Notes: generated by a model from the letters alone, not told the origin. A stretch of DNA of 64,000 nucleotides from Xiphydria camelus (GCA_963678675.1 OY783198.1:23918684-23982683); one strand, 5' to 3'; shown: positions 33,977 through 46,905, numbered from the stretch's first letter. A program made the numbers and translations.

Positions 33977-35999
33977 AATTCTCTTCCTCTCCACTTCTAC
34001 ACAACTTCTTTTCCCATAAATATTCCTTTATCCCGCAGGTGTACGTGACGCGTTTGGCTCGTAACTTTTGTCGCGTCTCTGATACGTGTTTCTCAATAGT
34101 GGTACCTGATCGCAGCTGCATTTTTCATCCCTTTTGCTCCTCCCCTTCCCTATCCTTTCCATCTCTTTTTTCCCTTCGTCGCAACGCGTTCAACCCTTCG
34201 GAATAAGATGCCAGAAGATAGTCCGAAGATCCACCTTCCCGTGGAGTGGTCAGACCGGTTGGGGGCTGGGTGGTGCAGCTCATCTTGGAGCACGAGAATT
34301 CCCGTGTTGGTGCATCGGACAATAAGGACGACTGGTCCCTACAAAGGGCCGGAGAGAGCTCGACAGCTGCTCTTTTATAGGCGGAGCTGGCGAACGCGAT
34401 CTCCAATGAGGGGATCTTCCACGCGAGACGAGAGTGAACAGTTTTCATTTCACTATGGAGGTCCGATGCACCTTCCTTCGCGTATGTTTGGCGGTTACGA
34501 ACGCACGGACGCTTCGGGCGTTTTTCCCAGATCGTAAACCCTGTTTTCTCGTTTCCCGTGGCGCGCATCGATATCCACATACGGCAAATTTTCTATAGAA
34601 ATGAGCTTTGTACGTCCATGCACACATGTGCATCGACAAAAGTTGTCACAAATTTCAAAAAGCGAAGATAGTATTCCAACTCTGTTCCGAACATTACATT
34701 CTTCCCGCACAAGTTGGTATCAAGTTTGCGGCTCGAATTCTTCTCGATTTCCCTTAACCGTTATAGATAACCGTTTAAATCTTACGCGAGTTCAACCGTA
34801 CGGAAGGAATGTCCTCAATACCTTTGATCATCGAGGAGTTTTCGAATGCTTTGTCAACGAAATAAAATGCGCTAAGCTCGCCGCGACGCTCTCAGTTTTA
34901 ATGCCTTTAAGTGCGCCGTAAAATGGTCAAGTAGAGACGGAATATCTCGGGAGGAGACCTCGCGGAAATTTTTTAGTTTAAGACAGTTTGTGGGATCGGT
35001 CGTTGAGCAAACTTCCGACCGGCGAAATTTACCTGGCTGAAAAAGGCGCCGACGTGGAACGCCGGCCGAGCTACGGTGGCGGAGAAGTAGGTACCATGCA
35101 ATAAACCTAATATTGAAAAATACGGTTGGGAAAGTTGCGAATATAGGTACGCGAACCGTTATAAAGTTCGAAAACATGACTGGAACAAGTCGACTAGAAT
35201 TGTAATCTCTTTTTACTTATTTCCACCAGGCATTTCCGAACAGGTACCCGAATAATCTGCAGCTTCCGTCGACTCTACAATTTTATGGCGAATTGAAAAT
35301 GTGCCGAGTACCGCGCAAGTACGTAAAAAAGTGCAACGTAATCGTCAATTTGTATCGCCAAACAAATGCGTAACAGTAATAAACAAGATAAAATTAGACG
35401 CAGCCACTCGAAAATACAGGGAGAAGCAAGAATTTTCCGCTACCTCGTCATCGGAGAACTCCATTCATATATCTGGAGCAGCTTTCACGGCTCCTTCCAA
35501 AAATACATATAACCATACGGAAAGACAAATACCCGCGCGCTATAATTTATACCTATATTCTCGAATCAAGAGGCAAGCGCGGACTGAGAATTCTGTACAC
35601 ACGCTTCTGTTTAACCGTCTAAACGCAATTTAATAAGTGTACTTAAGTAAATTTAGCGCGTAACATCTAACGACAGATTACCTACAGCCCCATTCAAATT
35701 GTCATGGATTACATATAGGATATATGCTATGTAGTTATGATTAGGTTACGCGTCGCGTGTCGGGCATCAGACTGTTTGACAGAATATTTACGATTTGTTT
35801 ACGCCCGTAGTATAACGTGGTTTATGCTTGCCTATAAATATAAGTTTACATTGTAAAACTATAGATGCACGGCATTTTTTACTCCCCTACAAACGAGAGA
35901 CAGCGAGACCGGCGAACGGGGAGTGGGAGGGAGAAAAAACGGGGAAGAGCGAGAAGAAGAGGAAGGAGAGCGGCACTAAAAACTTGGAGTTTATATAGC

Positions 36000-36024
36000 G
36001 CCGCGCGCGCGCGCGCGCGCGCTC
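36000..36024. repeat. (GC)n tract
   Basis: About ten CG units just downstream of a TATATAG word at about 35990. It makes the long open frame 35865-36551 appear to encode an Arg-Ala run. This is low-complexity DNA. Confidence 0.8.
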
Positions 36025-36379
36025 GCGCTATCTCGAAAAGCATCGCAGCGGGCTTTCACGCGCTCGGCTCGAACGCTTATCAGTATAATAGTCACACCTC
36101 GTCGCTCCTGCCCGAGATTATTAACTTCTTTCTCGATATCAACTCGGCATCAGTCTCGCGCCACGTTTGGGAAATTTACCGTATGACGCTTTTAGGAGTA
36201 GTGGTATCGTTCCTTCGTGCGCGACAGGAGAGGATATACGAGTATTCGGTATTGATCTCATGTATTTTGTCGCAAGATCACTTTCGACACAATTGCTGTA
36301 CTTTAATCGCTAATTGTGAGTCGGATCTACACGCGCGCGACGGTGTCAAAATTGATAGTCGTCGGCAACCCGTATCACG

Positions 36380-36880
36380 AAGGACCATATTTCGGAGGAA
36401 ATATGAGATATCTGTGATTTTATACGCAAAAAATCATCGACATCTTCGAGATTACCTCGATAAATCCACGATTTTCGGAATCAGCACGAAGATACATCGG
36501 ATAGTGGTTCAGAGTTCGATCCCAGAGACTTCGATTTCCGCGAAAAATTGAAAAAATGTCACCCTTGTGATGCGAAAAATCGAAATCCCTGGAATCGATC
36601 GCTGATCCACCCTATCTCATGTATTTTTTCACGCCGATTATGAAAATCATGGTCATTACGTCGATATCACCAAAGAAAATATAAGATATCAGCGATTTTG
36701 TGTACAAAAAAAAATTAATTTTTACGAAAAATCATCGATATCTCGGTCTTCCTTTGAGATTTCAACAATATAATAGCGATTTACGGAATCGGCGTCAAAA
36801 AATACATCGAATTGGATGGTTGAGAATTGAGTTCTTGAGGTTTCGATAAAAATATTTGGTGGAAGCAATCAACATTTTAC
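36380..36880. repeat. Dispersed repeat family J, copy cluster 1
   Basis: Contains tggaatcgatcgctgatcca, tttttcacgccgattatgaa, aatcatggtcattacgtcga, gagatatctgtga/gatatcagcgatttt and aaaaatcatcgatatctcgg. The same words in the same order occur twice at 63470-63960. Within each cluster they recur at roughly 300-bp steps, which suggests a tandem, satellite-like origin. Confidence 0.75.
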
Positions 36881-37345
36881 TTGCGTATACTCGACGAAAA
36901 AAAAATTTCATCGACCATCGACGACGGAGCGAAGACAACGAGCAATATAATACATAACCGTACTATAGTTTTTCTCTTGAGTACCGCAGACGCGCCTGCC
37001 GATTATTCAATTTCCCCATAACAATTTCATCCAGGTATGCGCGTGTTCACGAGGCCCATGAACGCGAAGGGCTTTTAGGTACTAATTTTATGTAAAGTTA
37101 TGAGAGCTTGCGGTACCCCGACGTGCCATCACGCTTCCCGCCGGTGCCATAACCGACGCGCGCGTTTCCCTCCTCCGAGTTGCATCGTATTACTAACTCC
37201 TCGGCGAAAACGTACGACCGACCTTTTTGGTTGGTGTTATTTCACCGAAAAGAGAAAAAACACGCGGGTGTGGAGTTTACCTCGGGAATTCTCATGTGTA
37301 ACTGCAACTTTATTCGCACCGAATAACATTCTCGAGAGCAAATAA

Positions 37346-37575
37346 TACACGCTGAAAAAAAAAGTCAACCATCGGTAAAGTTGAATACGGCAAACCCCTC
37401 ACGGTGCAATTGTTTCAATGCCACAAGAGTGTAAGGAAAAATAAATAGAGTCGAAGAGCAACCAAATTGAAGTTGAAGCAAGTGAATATCTACTTGAAAC
37501 AATTACACCGTGAGGTTCGCCGTATTCAATCTTACCGGTGCACGTTGAATGAAGCAAATTTTTGTTTTCAGTGCA
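37346..37575. mobile_element. Fold-back element with TACACGCTGAAAAA end
   Basis: The left arm (ggtaaagttgaatacggcaa, cctcacggtgcaattgtttc) is inverted in the right arm (gaaacaattacaccgtgagg, ttcgccgtattcaatcttac). The centre is unrelated. Confidence 0.8.
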
Positions 37576-38126
37576 GGTACCCCATAGATTCGTATGACGG
37601 TCCGCCGAAGGTAAAACGCGGTCAACGTGCGCTGCACTCGCAAAGTACTTGCGGTACTGCGTGAAATACGACGGCACGAAAGTTCAAAGATATATCGATT
37701 AACCGAGTGTAACGTGTATTTTGGTTTAGTTCGTCGTATAGTTCGAAAGATAACGTTCGAGCGGCGCGTATAAACTGCATCGCGACCGTACACCTTCCAC
37801 GGCGAAGTGTTTATGGTGTCGTAAAGGAATAAAAATAGAAAACATTTTTATAGGCTGATCATTAAAGCCGACCGAGCCAGCAAGGAAGATGTCCGCCAAT
37901 TAATGGCCGCCGCGCTCTCGAAGGCCCGCGCACCATCTTGCGAGAGCCGGCAAGATTTTTCGCCGGCTTCGTGTTCAACGATTATATACACGGATAATCG
38001 TTTCGAGCGAAAAGCCTCGCGTTGTGATCGACGTCGGCGCGGGCAAAAAATCGGTTCTTCGGCGCTAGGTACGGGCCAAAACGCGCTTTGTAATTTTTGG
38101 ATACCGCAACGCCGTCAAAGGCGGCT

Positions 38127-38288
38127 GCACTTAAAAAAATTTGGCCACAACTAGAAAATTGTAGTAATTGCTGTGATAATTTTCTTCGGAATAGCAAGAA
38201 TTCTTGCTACGCTAGCAATATTTGTCTAGTTGTGTCTGAGGCAGCCAGAAATATAGCCGGATTAGCTAAATACTTTTTTCAGCGTGTA
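38127..38288. mobile_element. Short fold-back element
   Basis: The ends gcacttaaaaaaatttggcc and tacttttttcagcgtgta are of the same terminal type. The inner words aactagaaaattg and caatatttgtctagttg are roughly inverted. Confidence 0.5.
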
Positions 38289-38465
38289 TAAATTATATTT
38301 CGGTACACCGCGAAAATTAAGCTTCAACGTCGCGCGTAGGTACGGTAGGCCGAGTCGATTACTCGAAGAGTCGTTGGAGGGAATAAAGAGCTGCTCATAA
38401 CCGGGTGAAAGAGAGTCGAAGGTGTCTTTGCTTTTTCAGTTATTTCTTCGGGGGGTATGGGGTAT

Positions 38466-38705
38466 CGTATAACGCCTCTTGCGTATCTCGAAAGTGCGCC
38501 GAAAGCGCCGCGTAGTGGCCAAGATTGGCACAAATGGGTTACACTGTCAACCAATCAGACCTTCCGGCTTGTGCTTATACAGGCAAACCTAAGTGTACAT
38601 GTGACCACATGTATAGTCGCCCCCGTGCCGTGTAACCCAGTACAGCACTTTTTGCTCACCAGGCGAGTAAGGCGGCGCCACCAGCGATGCGCACAATGCG
38701 TATAC
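38466..38705 (+). repeat. Family G repeat, copy 1
   Basis: About 235 bp nearly identical to 48704-48942 (only a few single-base changes and small indels). It starts acgcctcttgcgtatctcga and ends atgcgcacaatgcgtata. The ends acgcctcttgcgta and cgcacaatgcgtata are loosely inverted. The high identity implies recent activity or duplication. Confidence 0.9.
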
Positions 38706-40111
38706 CGCCCGCTCTCGTGCCATATAACACTCCTGCTTTCGGGGAGACGTTGAAAATCCACCAGCGGTCTTACGTTGTTTTACGCGGCCGTAAAGAAAAT
38801 TTGTGGATTTTGATGCTACAACGATAGCCCCGCGGCTAGTCAGACCGTTCGTCAACGGACGTCCCACGGCCCCCGTATAATCAGCTTCGCTATCTTTGTT
38901 TATTTCGACGTTGGTTCGTGCCGAGGATCTTCACGTATATGTCACGCGCAAGGCCCTAAACGGTTGAGGGAAATACACCTCTATGGAAACCAGAAGACGC
39001 CTTCGTCTTTTGCCAAAATGATAATACGTTTGAAAAAGGGGGGTAAGACTAGGTGTGCAAAAATATGAGCTTCCTCTATACAAAAACAGCTGACTCTTAC
39101 GATGTAAGTTCATTGACAAAATAACACCACCTTTCTCTACCCCTACTACGAGACAAACCCGCGAGGGAGGTCTGGTTAAAGACGAAGCTGTGTGATAGAA
39201 GAAATTATTTATGATCAATAGGAATTTATTCACATCGAACAAAAGTCTATCAGAATTATAATAGATAAATGTTTTGCACGTCTTTTTAATCGAGTGCAAA
39301 CCTAATAGAACATTTATGTAATTCCGATAGAGTTTTGTTCGAACAAATACATTTTCCTATCACAGGTTCCTATTCAACTAGACCTTTTGGGCCTGGGTAC
39401 TCGTTAAACCTCGGAATCTAAAATGTCAACGACAAGGGGTGGTGCGAGCAATATTACTTCCGATCATCCCAAAACTCACCGCGCGATGATGGCTAGTCAA
39501 ATACGGAGGGTCGTAACCGCGGAAAACAACCGGTAGCAGGGACTATTACCGCGGGGATTGTCCGAGGTGAAAAATAGAATTCCAATTACGGGGTATATAA
39601 AGGAGTTTTCGAGATGACTATAGTGTATGATAATTCCCGGTTTTTATTGTCCACAGAAACGACCGATGTTATTTTTATAGGCGCCAATAAATAAAAAGTT
39701 TATACTTCAACCCTTTTCCTCGCACGGGGCGTGTCCGGCGCGCCACCCCTCGGTGCATCGACGTCGTGGCGTGCGACGTCCGATATCCTTCGCACAGACG
39801 CGAGAGAGGAAACGCGACCGACGACCGAAGTCTCGAATTCCAATTGGTCCAACCCGAATTAGGAACGCGTTATGTCATTCCGAGGTTTATGGCTACGATT
39901 TTACATAAGCAGGCGTACAAAAAGTATACGAGGACGGAACGTGTACACGCGTTTCAACCGTCGGCTGACTCGTATTGACGTACGAATACATTCGAGTGGT
40001 TACGTGTACCGTTAAACATGGTTTGGATCTTAAGAATCGAAGGGGGACCTGAATTTTCAACAGTTTGAATATTGATACAGCATTTCAATATTCATTGCTT
40101 TTGATTAAAAT

Positions 40112-40430
40112 TAAGAAAAAGGACATTACGGACACGACAGTTTATTATTTCGCATGACAGTTTAGATGCAAATGCAGTTTATAAATACACTGTAAACAAA
40201 TGTTTATCGAATTTAATATAGTTGTGTACAAAGCTTTTATACAATACGTGATTATGAAAATTAATATACTCCGTTATGAAATTTATAAGGGCAATTTCAT
40301 GAGGAAATATATTAATTTTCATAGTCACGCATTAGAAAAAAGCCTTATGTAAAAGTATATTAAATATATAAATTTTTGTTACAGTGTACTTCAGCTACTT
40401 CACTTGAATTTTCGAACCAAGCTTTTAACA
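40112..40430 (+). repeat. Family K repeat, copy 1, with internal hairpin
   Basis: The outer parts (ggacattacggacacgacag, cagtttagatgcaaatgcag, ctacttcacttgaattttcg) recur at 55080-55205. The middle is a separate inverted repeat, 40233-40343, absent from the second copy, so it probably inserted later. Confidence 0.7.
40233..40343. mobile_element. Hairpin element inserted in family K copy
   Basis: Arms of 36 bp (40233-40268 and 40308-40343) are inverted with a handful of mismatches. They share tatgaaaattaatata and its complement. Confidence 0.75.
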
Positions 40431-41562
40431 GCGTATAAATACGGACAAGAATGTCTCTCGCTCCGACTATCTTCGAGCGGCAGGTTTCTCACAGCGATAA
40501 AAGCTCTCCGCCAACTTTGTCGGACCTAGCAAACAAATCCCGAAGGATGCGCCCACTGTTATAGCGAATCCCCGGAACGGTTTTCGAAACCGTTCGACGT
40601 TTTCCGGCGTCCCGTCGCTTCATCTCGATACCGGTTTACGCCGGGGATTTTGGTGTCCCACTACCGTGTACCGCCATAAAGGGGATTTCCCTGCGCAAAC
40701 ACTGCGCGTTTGTACAAGGGTTGTACCGCCGCGCGCGCCTGGAAAATTTTTCACGACCGAAAGATCGATTGTCCGTGAAATACCGACGAAAAGTTTCGGG
40801 TGCCGAAAGGTCTCGGCGTGCGCGCGTCATTCCTCACCTACACCCAGCGTGACCCGCATCATCGCCGCCACCCCTTCGTGTCATTTTTGAATTAAGGCTC
40901 AAATCGATAATATTCGCGCGGTTATTTACCGTGCGTTCACGGATAAAAGGGAACTGCACGAATTAGAATTTGACTGTAGCATAAACCACGATTCCGCCCA
41001 GGAGACTTTACAGAATTACACTCTGTACCTAATCAGGTGTTTCTCGCGGGGAACCGATAGAAATTCCTGTGAAAACAGATATCACATCCGGTTAAACCAG
41101 TATTTGTACAGTTATAAACTTGTAAATAGAAATGTGTCCTCTGTACAAATTCCTGAAAATGAGCTCGGTTAAAACCGTAAAAATTGCTAGTCTCTCTTTC
41201 TTGGGCGTTCCTAATAGAATATTCTCTGTCAAATTAAGGTAAGGGATTTCCCCGCATTGAGCCCGCTACCTACATTAATTCCGTTATTCGCACTCCGATG
41301 GCCGTCACCCGTATCTCATCGCGAATGATTTATATAGGGTTTATATAGTTTTCCCAACGATATTTATATCGTATCGCGCGCCGCACGAGGGATTCGCGTT
41401 GCAAATCGTTGAAACGCGAAAGACGGCGAGAAATACCTACGCGCGTAGGTATATGAGAAATAATCCGTTTCTTTCTCTTATCGCGGCGATTTTTTATACG
41501 TCTCAACACAGTATCCAAGGAACTCTCGGGATTACGGAGAGGAGAGAACGGGAAAGAACAGT

Positions 41563-41570
<8 letters not shown>

Positions 41571-41608
<38 letters not shown>
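41571..41608. repeat. (GA)n microsatellite
   Basis: About 19 GA units. It is the longest dinucleotide run in the window. Confidence 0.9.
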
Positions 41609-41610
<2 letters not shown>

Positions 41611-41989
41611 GCACGTGACGAGTAACGAAAGAAGATGTTCCAGGGATTACCGGCTTTTACCGAGAGCCCGAGCGACGGGGGGTGCACCGATGGCATGACC
41701 GTGGGGTGCCATATAGAACAAAACTGGCCGTCGTCGCCCTCGCTAAGTCAAACGCGCCGGTAACCCCCCTGGGCCTTTCCGATTGTTCTACGACGGGCTG
41801 TCTGTTTACAGTTAGGTTTGATATTTTCAAGGAGGTCGGTACAATGTGGAGCAATCATCGAGACACGGCTGGAAAATGAACAATAGCGAGGTAAGCTTTG
41901 AATAGCCCCTGTTACGTAGCCAACATCGCCCGGTCCGTTACCTTTTTAATTGCGAGCCGGAATTGTCTAGTCTGCGAACGTTTCGGCGG

Positions 41990-42080
41990 ATGGATATTAT
42001 TTGTGCTAATAAATTAATATCTGATTGAGACTATTCAACTAAGTGTTTAGTTGATTTTACTATTTTTCTTTTCAGTACCT
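41990..42080 (+). repeat. Dispersed 90-bp repeat, copy 1
   Basis: Shares with 45900-45992 the words atggatattatttg, ctaataaa, gactattcaacta/gattattcgacca, aagtgtttagtt/aatgtttcgttt and a final ttttttcagt. It looks like the right half of a fold-back element of the CACTGA type. Confidence 0.6.
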
Positions 42081-42711
42081 ACATACATGTATACGAGGGA
42101 TTATCTGGGTATTTCGATCTCTTCGAGTATCGGAAAATTCAAGACCAAGAGAAATTCGATTGATGAATACTTCAAAAAATAGCAATTTTCTTCCTTATCG
42201 TACGAACGAAAGAATCGGACTCTGATTACCGATCGTCCCAAACAACTTTGATTAACCGAATCGACACATTTTCGAAAACACCGCTGCGGTCAAAATTCGA
42301 GTTCAGCTTCCGGCTCTTTACTTCAGAAGGGCGTTCATTAGTCTTCTGCAACCTTGCACCCCAAACGAGCGTGTAAATAGCGCATCGTTGCAGCTTCTGT
42401 GGACGCTCGAACCCGATTAGGCACCGAGCCTCAAAGAAACCCTCTTTGACAGAATCCGCAAGGAAGCGTGACACGCTGTCGTTTTTACGCAGTCACCGTG
42501 CTGTCACCATTCATCAAGTGTGTAAATAACGGCAATGCGACACCTTTTCCAGCCTTTTGTACTTTGGAATGTAAACTAATCACGAAGTCGCAAACACTGC
42601 CCCTGCACTTTTAGCCCCAACCGAAGAAACCGTAAATAATTGAACCATTCAATAGTCAAAATCGCATCGCTCTGTACGGTGATTTCTAAAATTGAAATTG
42701 TTCTAAATAGA

Positions 42712-42943
42712 GTGAAAAAAAAAATTAATCGTAGCATCTACAAAGTTTGCGGTAAATTTCGGAGCGAGACTAATTTATCGTTACGATAACTACAATTTTA
42801 GTACAAATTATGGTACAACTCGTAGAAGTTGCAAACGTTACTGTAATTTTAATTCAAATTGTAGTTGTGATAACGATAAATTAGCCTCGCCCCGAAATTT
42901 ACCGCAAACTTTGTAGATGCTACGATCAATTTTTTCTCCGTGC
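42712..42943. mobile_element. Fold-back element, family C copy 2
   Basis: The arms are nearly perfect inverted copies over about 90 bp: atctacaaagtttgcggtaa, ttatcgttacgataactaca and their complements. It is the best-preserved family C copy. Confidence 0.85.
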
Positions 42944-45107
42944 GCCTAACCGGACGTCGAAAAAGGGAAATTCGAACATCTCCTTCGACCGATTAAAAAA
43001 ATCCGCGCAAGTCGAGAAATTTCATGCCGTTTTCTAATTCCTCATGTAAGCCTGACGCGGTACGGTCAGAAATGCTTGCCACGCGAGAAACGTGTGCGCG
43101 GTTCGACGTGTAGCCATACGTATCTATGGGCACACGCGATGTGTGTGCCGAGTTATCTGATGTGTAAACCGGCACGCTCTCGCGATCGTGGTACGCGTAC
43201 GGATATCTAGGTATGTAAAGAGCGAGAGAGGGGGAGAGAGAGAGGGTAGAAGGGGGAGCCAAGAGCGAGCAAAATAGAGGGAGTGGAGGAGAGAGGTCAC
43301 CTTCTGGTGGGCGGAGCATATCCAACGGGCGACTAAAAGGGGCTAAGGGGGCTTCGAGAATTGGCTGCACGCGAGTCAATATTGTGACATACGTCGTCGT
43401 CAATGGTCCCCGCCACGGCTACCACTGTGCGCCGAGATTATCTTCGGCTCGCTCCACCTCGGCGGATCGAGATAACGAGCGGCGATAGCGGCGGACTAAT
43501 TATCATTGTTTCGACGAGATCGCCACCCTCCGCACCCCAGTATTTCAGAATCTACACGGACGCGCCTCGCGGCGAGAAGACACGCCGATTAAGCGGATAA
43601 CATTGCCACGGCTGCTTACCCAACGACGACTGTTTGACGCGCAGCGCCTCGGGGGTCCGCGAAGGGCTGGAATGACGACCGGGGTGGTTGGTCGTTAAGC
43701 CCCCCGCGTCATCGGTTCTTCGGTCGGCGGCGGAGACAGGCCTGAAACGAACGGATTATGTTGTTACCACACCTGAATACCAGATAAATTCGGAGAAAAT
43801 TATTAACGAGGGAATACCTAATAGGTTTTTAATTCGGGGTGAAAGACGACGCTATACGGTATCGGGGAGCTTAGAAATTAAGCTATCGTAATGTTTGTAT
43901 GCGTTGTTATCCTTTTCAGACGAAATATATCATTGCGGTCGTAGACGTGTCACCTGTGGTACGCGTGTTTTGTAAATATTTATAAAGGTATATGTACGTT
44001 ACATCGAGTACCTCGAGGTAGGTAGGTATAGACAGGCGGATTATGCGAGTGATACCTAAAGCTTTTCCCTATCGAACAGTCGATCGTCTTCGGGAGCCAA
44101 TAGGTCTGTGCAGGGAAAATCGCAGAACGCCGTTTTACGGAGCGCAACAGAGAATGATTATTAATTGCAACGATAGCGCGCGATAAACCCGAGATTTCGA
44201 CCTTAAATTATTATTAGATACGCTATAGGATAATTTATGAACCGCGAGCACGGAGTAATGTTGTAGGGTAGATTGTCATTTATAATTGTATTACGATCAC
44301 GCAGTAAATTAATATATTACGCGAATCCACCTGACGAGTGCGCGGGTTAAATTACGATCGGATTGTTTGACGCGTTCGTTGCAATTGAGCATCACGCATA
44401 CGTTGAGGTAGGTTGCGTATAATTATTATTACGCACCCAACGACACTGTATCTATTTTAGATCAATTGCATTATTTCAAGTGACAAAATCAATTCTCGAA
44501 CCGAAAGGAACTTTCGAATTTAACTTTCAGAACGTCAAATGAGAAACGCGCACCAGAAAAATGAACATTCGCAAAATAACCGGCATCGTCACGGAAGAAT
44601 ATATTCGAGCTAGAAAATTTAATTACGATTTACACACTCAACGTGCAACTCACGCTACGAGAGAAACCGCATAATCTGCCCGCTCTCGAAATACACTTTA
44701 ATCACGCGCTCGTCGGTCTACACAGCTTCGTGTTTACCCCTCGCAAATATAGAGACTTATCTCGTGAAACAACAAAACGCAGATAAAAGATTCGGGATAG
44801 ACTGTTTTATACGTAGGTGGGTAAGTATAGCGGTAGTTTCGTATCAATTCGCTCGGTATTTATTTCCGAAACGAGTCGGTTAAATTCGCGCTCGATACCT
44901 ATTAAAAATCCCCGATTTGAATGCCCGAGTAGCGGGGTAGGTACCTACCCTTTACCTGCCATTCGCAAACGTTATTCAGAGAGTTTAGATTTATGAGAGT
45001 TCGAAGGTGCAAGGAAGGGTTTAAAACTTAATAATGGCCACCAAATCGACGACGACTTTTATATTTTCCGAATTCGCCTGCGGTTTGAGCTATTGAATAC
45101 ACACAGG

Positions 45108-45150
45108 GAAAAAAATTTGTTGTAAATTTCGGGACAAGGCCAATTTCTGG
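45108..45150. repeat. Family C fragment
   Basis: aaaaaaatttgttgtaaatt and tcgggacaaggccaatttct match the left arm of family C. The rest is missing, apparently cut off by the element at 45175-45573 or its flank. Confidence 0.6.
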
Positions 45151-45174
45151 AAATTACTCACCATTATTCACAAT

Positions 45175-45573
45175 GGGCATGTTCACAACTTTTTGTACAG
45201 CTGTTTAAAGTGCATGAATCGGAAGATTAGGGTATTAAAGTAATGTAGGTAAAAAATGGGTCATTAAAACAATGTTTTTCCAGTATTTTTGAGATGTTAA
45301 AAAAGGCATTCGTTTTAAAGCGTCGCACTTTCACCGCCATTTTAACTGACCAATCAGAGTCGGGCAACAGATTCTCCACCATTCACAAACCCGGGTTTGG
45401 GCCCTTGCCAGTGGCTTTAGTGACGTCACTAAGGATTTCGTTTGAATCGAAGTCAAACTTTAAACACTAAGAAAAAAGAAATTAGTGCTCAGAAAAAAAA
45501 CAAACACATCTCATTAATAAGCACATAAAGTATTAACGAATAAGCAAAAAAAAAAATCGTGAACATGCCCATT
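45175..45573. mobile_element. Element with ATGGGCATGTTCAC inverted ends
   Basis: Left end aatgggcatgttcacaactt; right end atcgtgaacatgcccatt. The interior is AT-rich and non-coding, with one CRE-type TGACGTCA at 45421-45428. Confidence 0.7.
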
Positions 45574-45748
45574 TCGAGGTTAGACGCTTCGATCACACGA
45601 ATTGACACCAACTCTAACTACCGACTCGACTTCTATCGGTATTAAATGACTCGAGTACCGACCAAGCCTGCCCGAAGGTAATTTCAAACTGGCCAATACA
45701 GAGTGGGGCATACGGTACACGATTAAAACGTTCGTAAACGACAGAGCG

Positions 45749-45862
45749 GCGCCGCTCGAGTAGACGCATCGAACCGCCAGGCGCCTTAGAGGCGCCGCTC
45801 GAATGGAAGCTAGACACTACTCGGGCGCCTCTATAAGGCGTCCCTCGAGTGCAAAGGGTTAA
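45749..45862. repeat. GGCGCC/CTCGA-rich imperfect repeats
   Basis: The words gcggcgccgctcgagtag, aggcgccgctcgaatgg and cgggcgcctctataagg recur in both orientations within about 110 bp, ending at ctcgagtgcaaagggttaa. This is probably part of a palindromic element. Confidence 0.5.
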
Positions 45863-45899
45863 TACATGTACCTATTTTAAGAAGGTTTTTTTGTCGAGG

Positions 45900-45992
45900 C
45901 CAATGGATATTATTTGAACTAATAAAATCATTCATTGCGATTATTCGACCAAATGTTTCGTTTATTTTACCGAATTTTTTTGTTCAGTGGAG
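45900..45992 (+). repeat. Dispersed 90-bp repeat, copy 2
   Basis: Second copy of the segment described at 41990-42080. Confidence 0.6.
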
Positions 45993-46869
45993 GGAAGAGT
46001 TATCCATATCAGGTACCTATACCACCGTCTCAATCGCGCTAGCACTGATATTTTTCGCAGCAGACAACACTCTGTTTCATCAATAAGGGTGAGATTCAGG
46101 TGGGTGGTACGATAGGTACAGGCAACTCTCCCCTATACTCCACAGAAAAGATTTTCTCCTCGCAGCGCGGTATAGACATCAGGATCCGCACTCTGGGAAG
46201 TCTTTCAACAATTCGACCTCCTGGTTGTATTACAGACCGAGTTTATTCAGACCCGAAATGAATACGCGATGGCCGAGGCAGCGCAGGGGAGCGCATCCCT
46301 ATAACCAGGTAGGCAAATAATTGCCCACCCCCGCGTGTCTATAGACACGAAATGTTAACGCTCTGATCATTGACTGTGGGTCGCGATAATAGCGATCGTA
46401 TTGCAGCGCTCCTGTAAATACACATGCGACAAGCATGCAAACGCGTCAATGGGGATCCATAGATCGAAAAAAATCGAGAGATTCGCGATATTCCACCGGG
46501 CCGGAGGCACACCCACCCCCGCGGAGCGGACACCGCGATCACGCCGCGGCGGGTGGTGGTAACGCGCCGCGGAAGAGCGCGGAATATACGGCGCGCGCCC
46601 GGCGTCGGAGGCGTGAGCGACATCGGGGCTTTTTATCAGGTAAATTATCGTAGGCCCGGGACGTCTATCGGACGCCATTATGGAGCACGGTGCAGCGAAA
46701 CGTTCCCGATTGGTTAGGAAGAACCGTCGTCCGGAGGTTGGTGGGAGGGCGAGTCGTTAAGGGGGCGTAACCGAGGACTTTGGCACAGCGCACCCTTCGG
46801 GTTCACAGAGTGGCAAACAGCCGTCGGTGTAACATCGTCGCAGCGGAGCTGTGTCAACGGCCGCGTAAC

Positions 46870-46890
46870 TATATATCGGCGCGCTCAATC
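46870..46890 (+). promoter_or_regulatory. TATA-like site upstream of caudal
   Basis: TATATAT at 46870-46876 and an imperfect initiator TCAATC at 46885-46890 lie about 430 bp upstream of the cad ATG. The spacing is too short for the two to work together, so the start site remains unknown. Confidence 0.25.
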
Positions 46891-46905
46891 TCGGCACCCC
46901 GGAGA

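Larger units (their letters stand above)
33591..46860. other. Intergenic, repeat-rich
   Basis: No confident gene. Contents noted: a small ORF at 33794-33976, a frame-broken coding-like patch at 34208-34440, family J repeats at 36380-36880, fold-back elements at 37346-37575, 38127-38288, 40233-40343, 42712-42943 and 45175-45573, a family G copy at 38466-38705, family K at 40112-40430, GA repeats at 41571-41608, and a related 90-bp pair at about 41990-42080 and 45900-45992. Confidence 0.55.

Noticed and set aside
35865..36551. 228-codon open frame, the longest ATG-started one left of caudal
   Set aside because: It runs through a (GC)n tract, giving an Arg-Ala run, and then through family J repeat, with no motif. 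It is best explained by composition.
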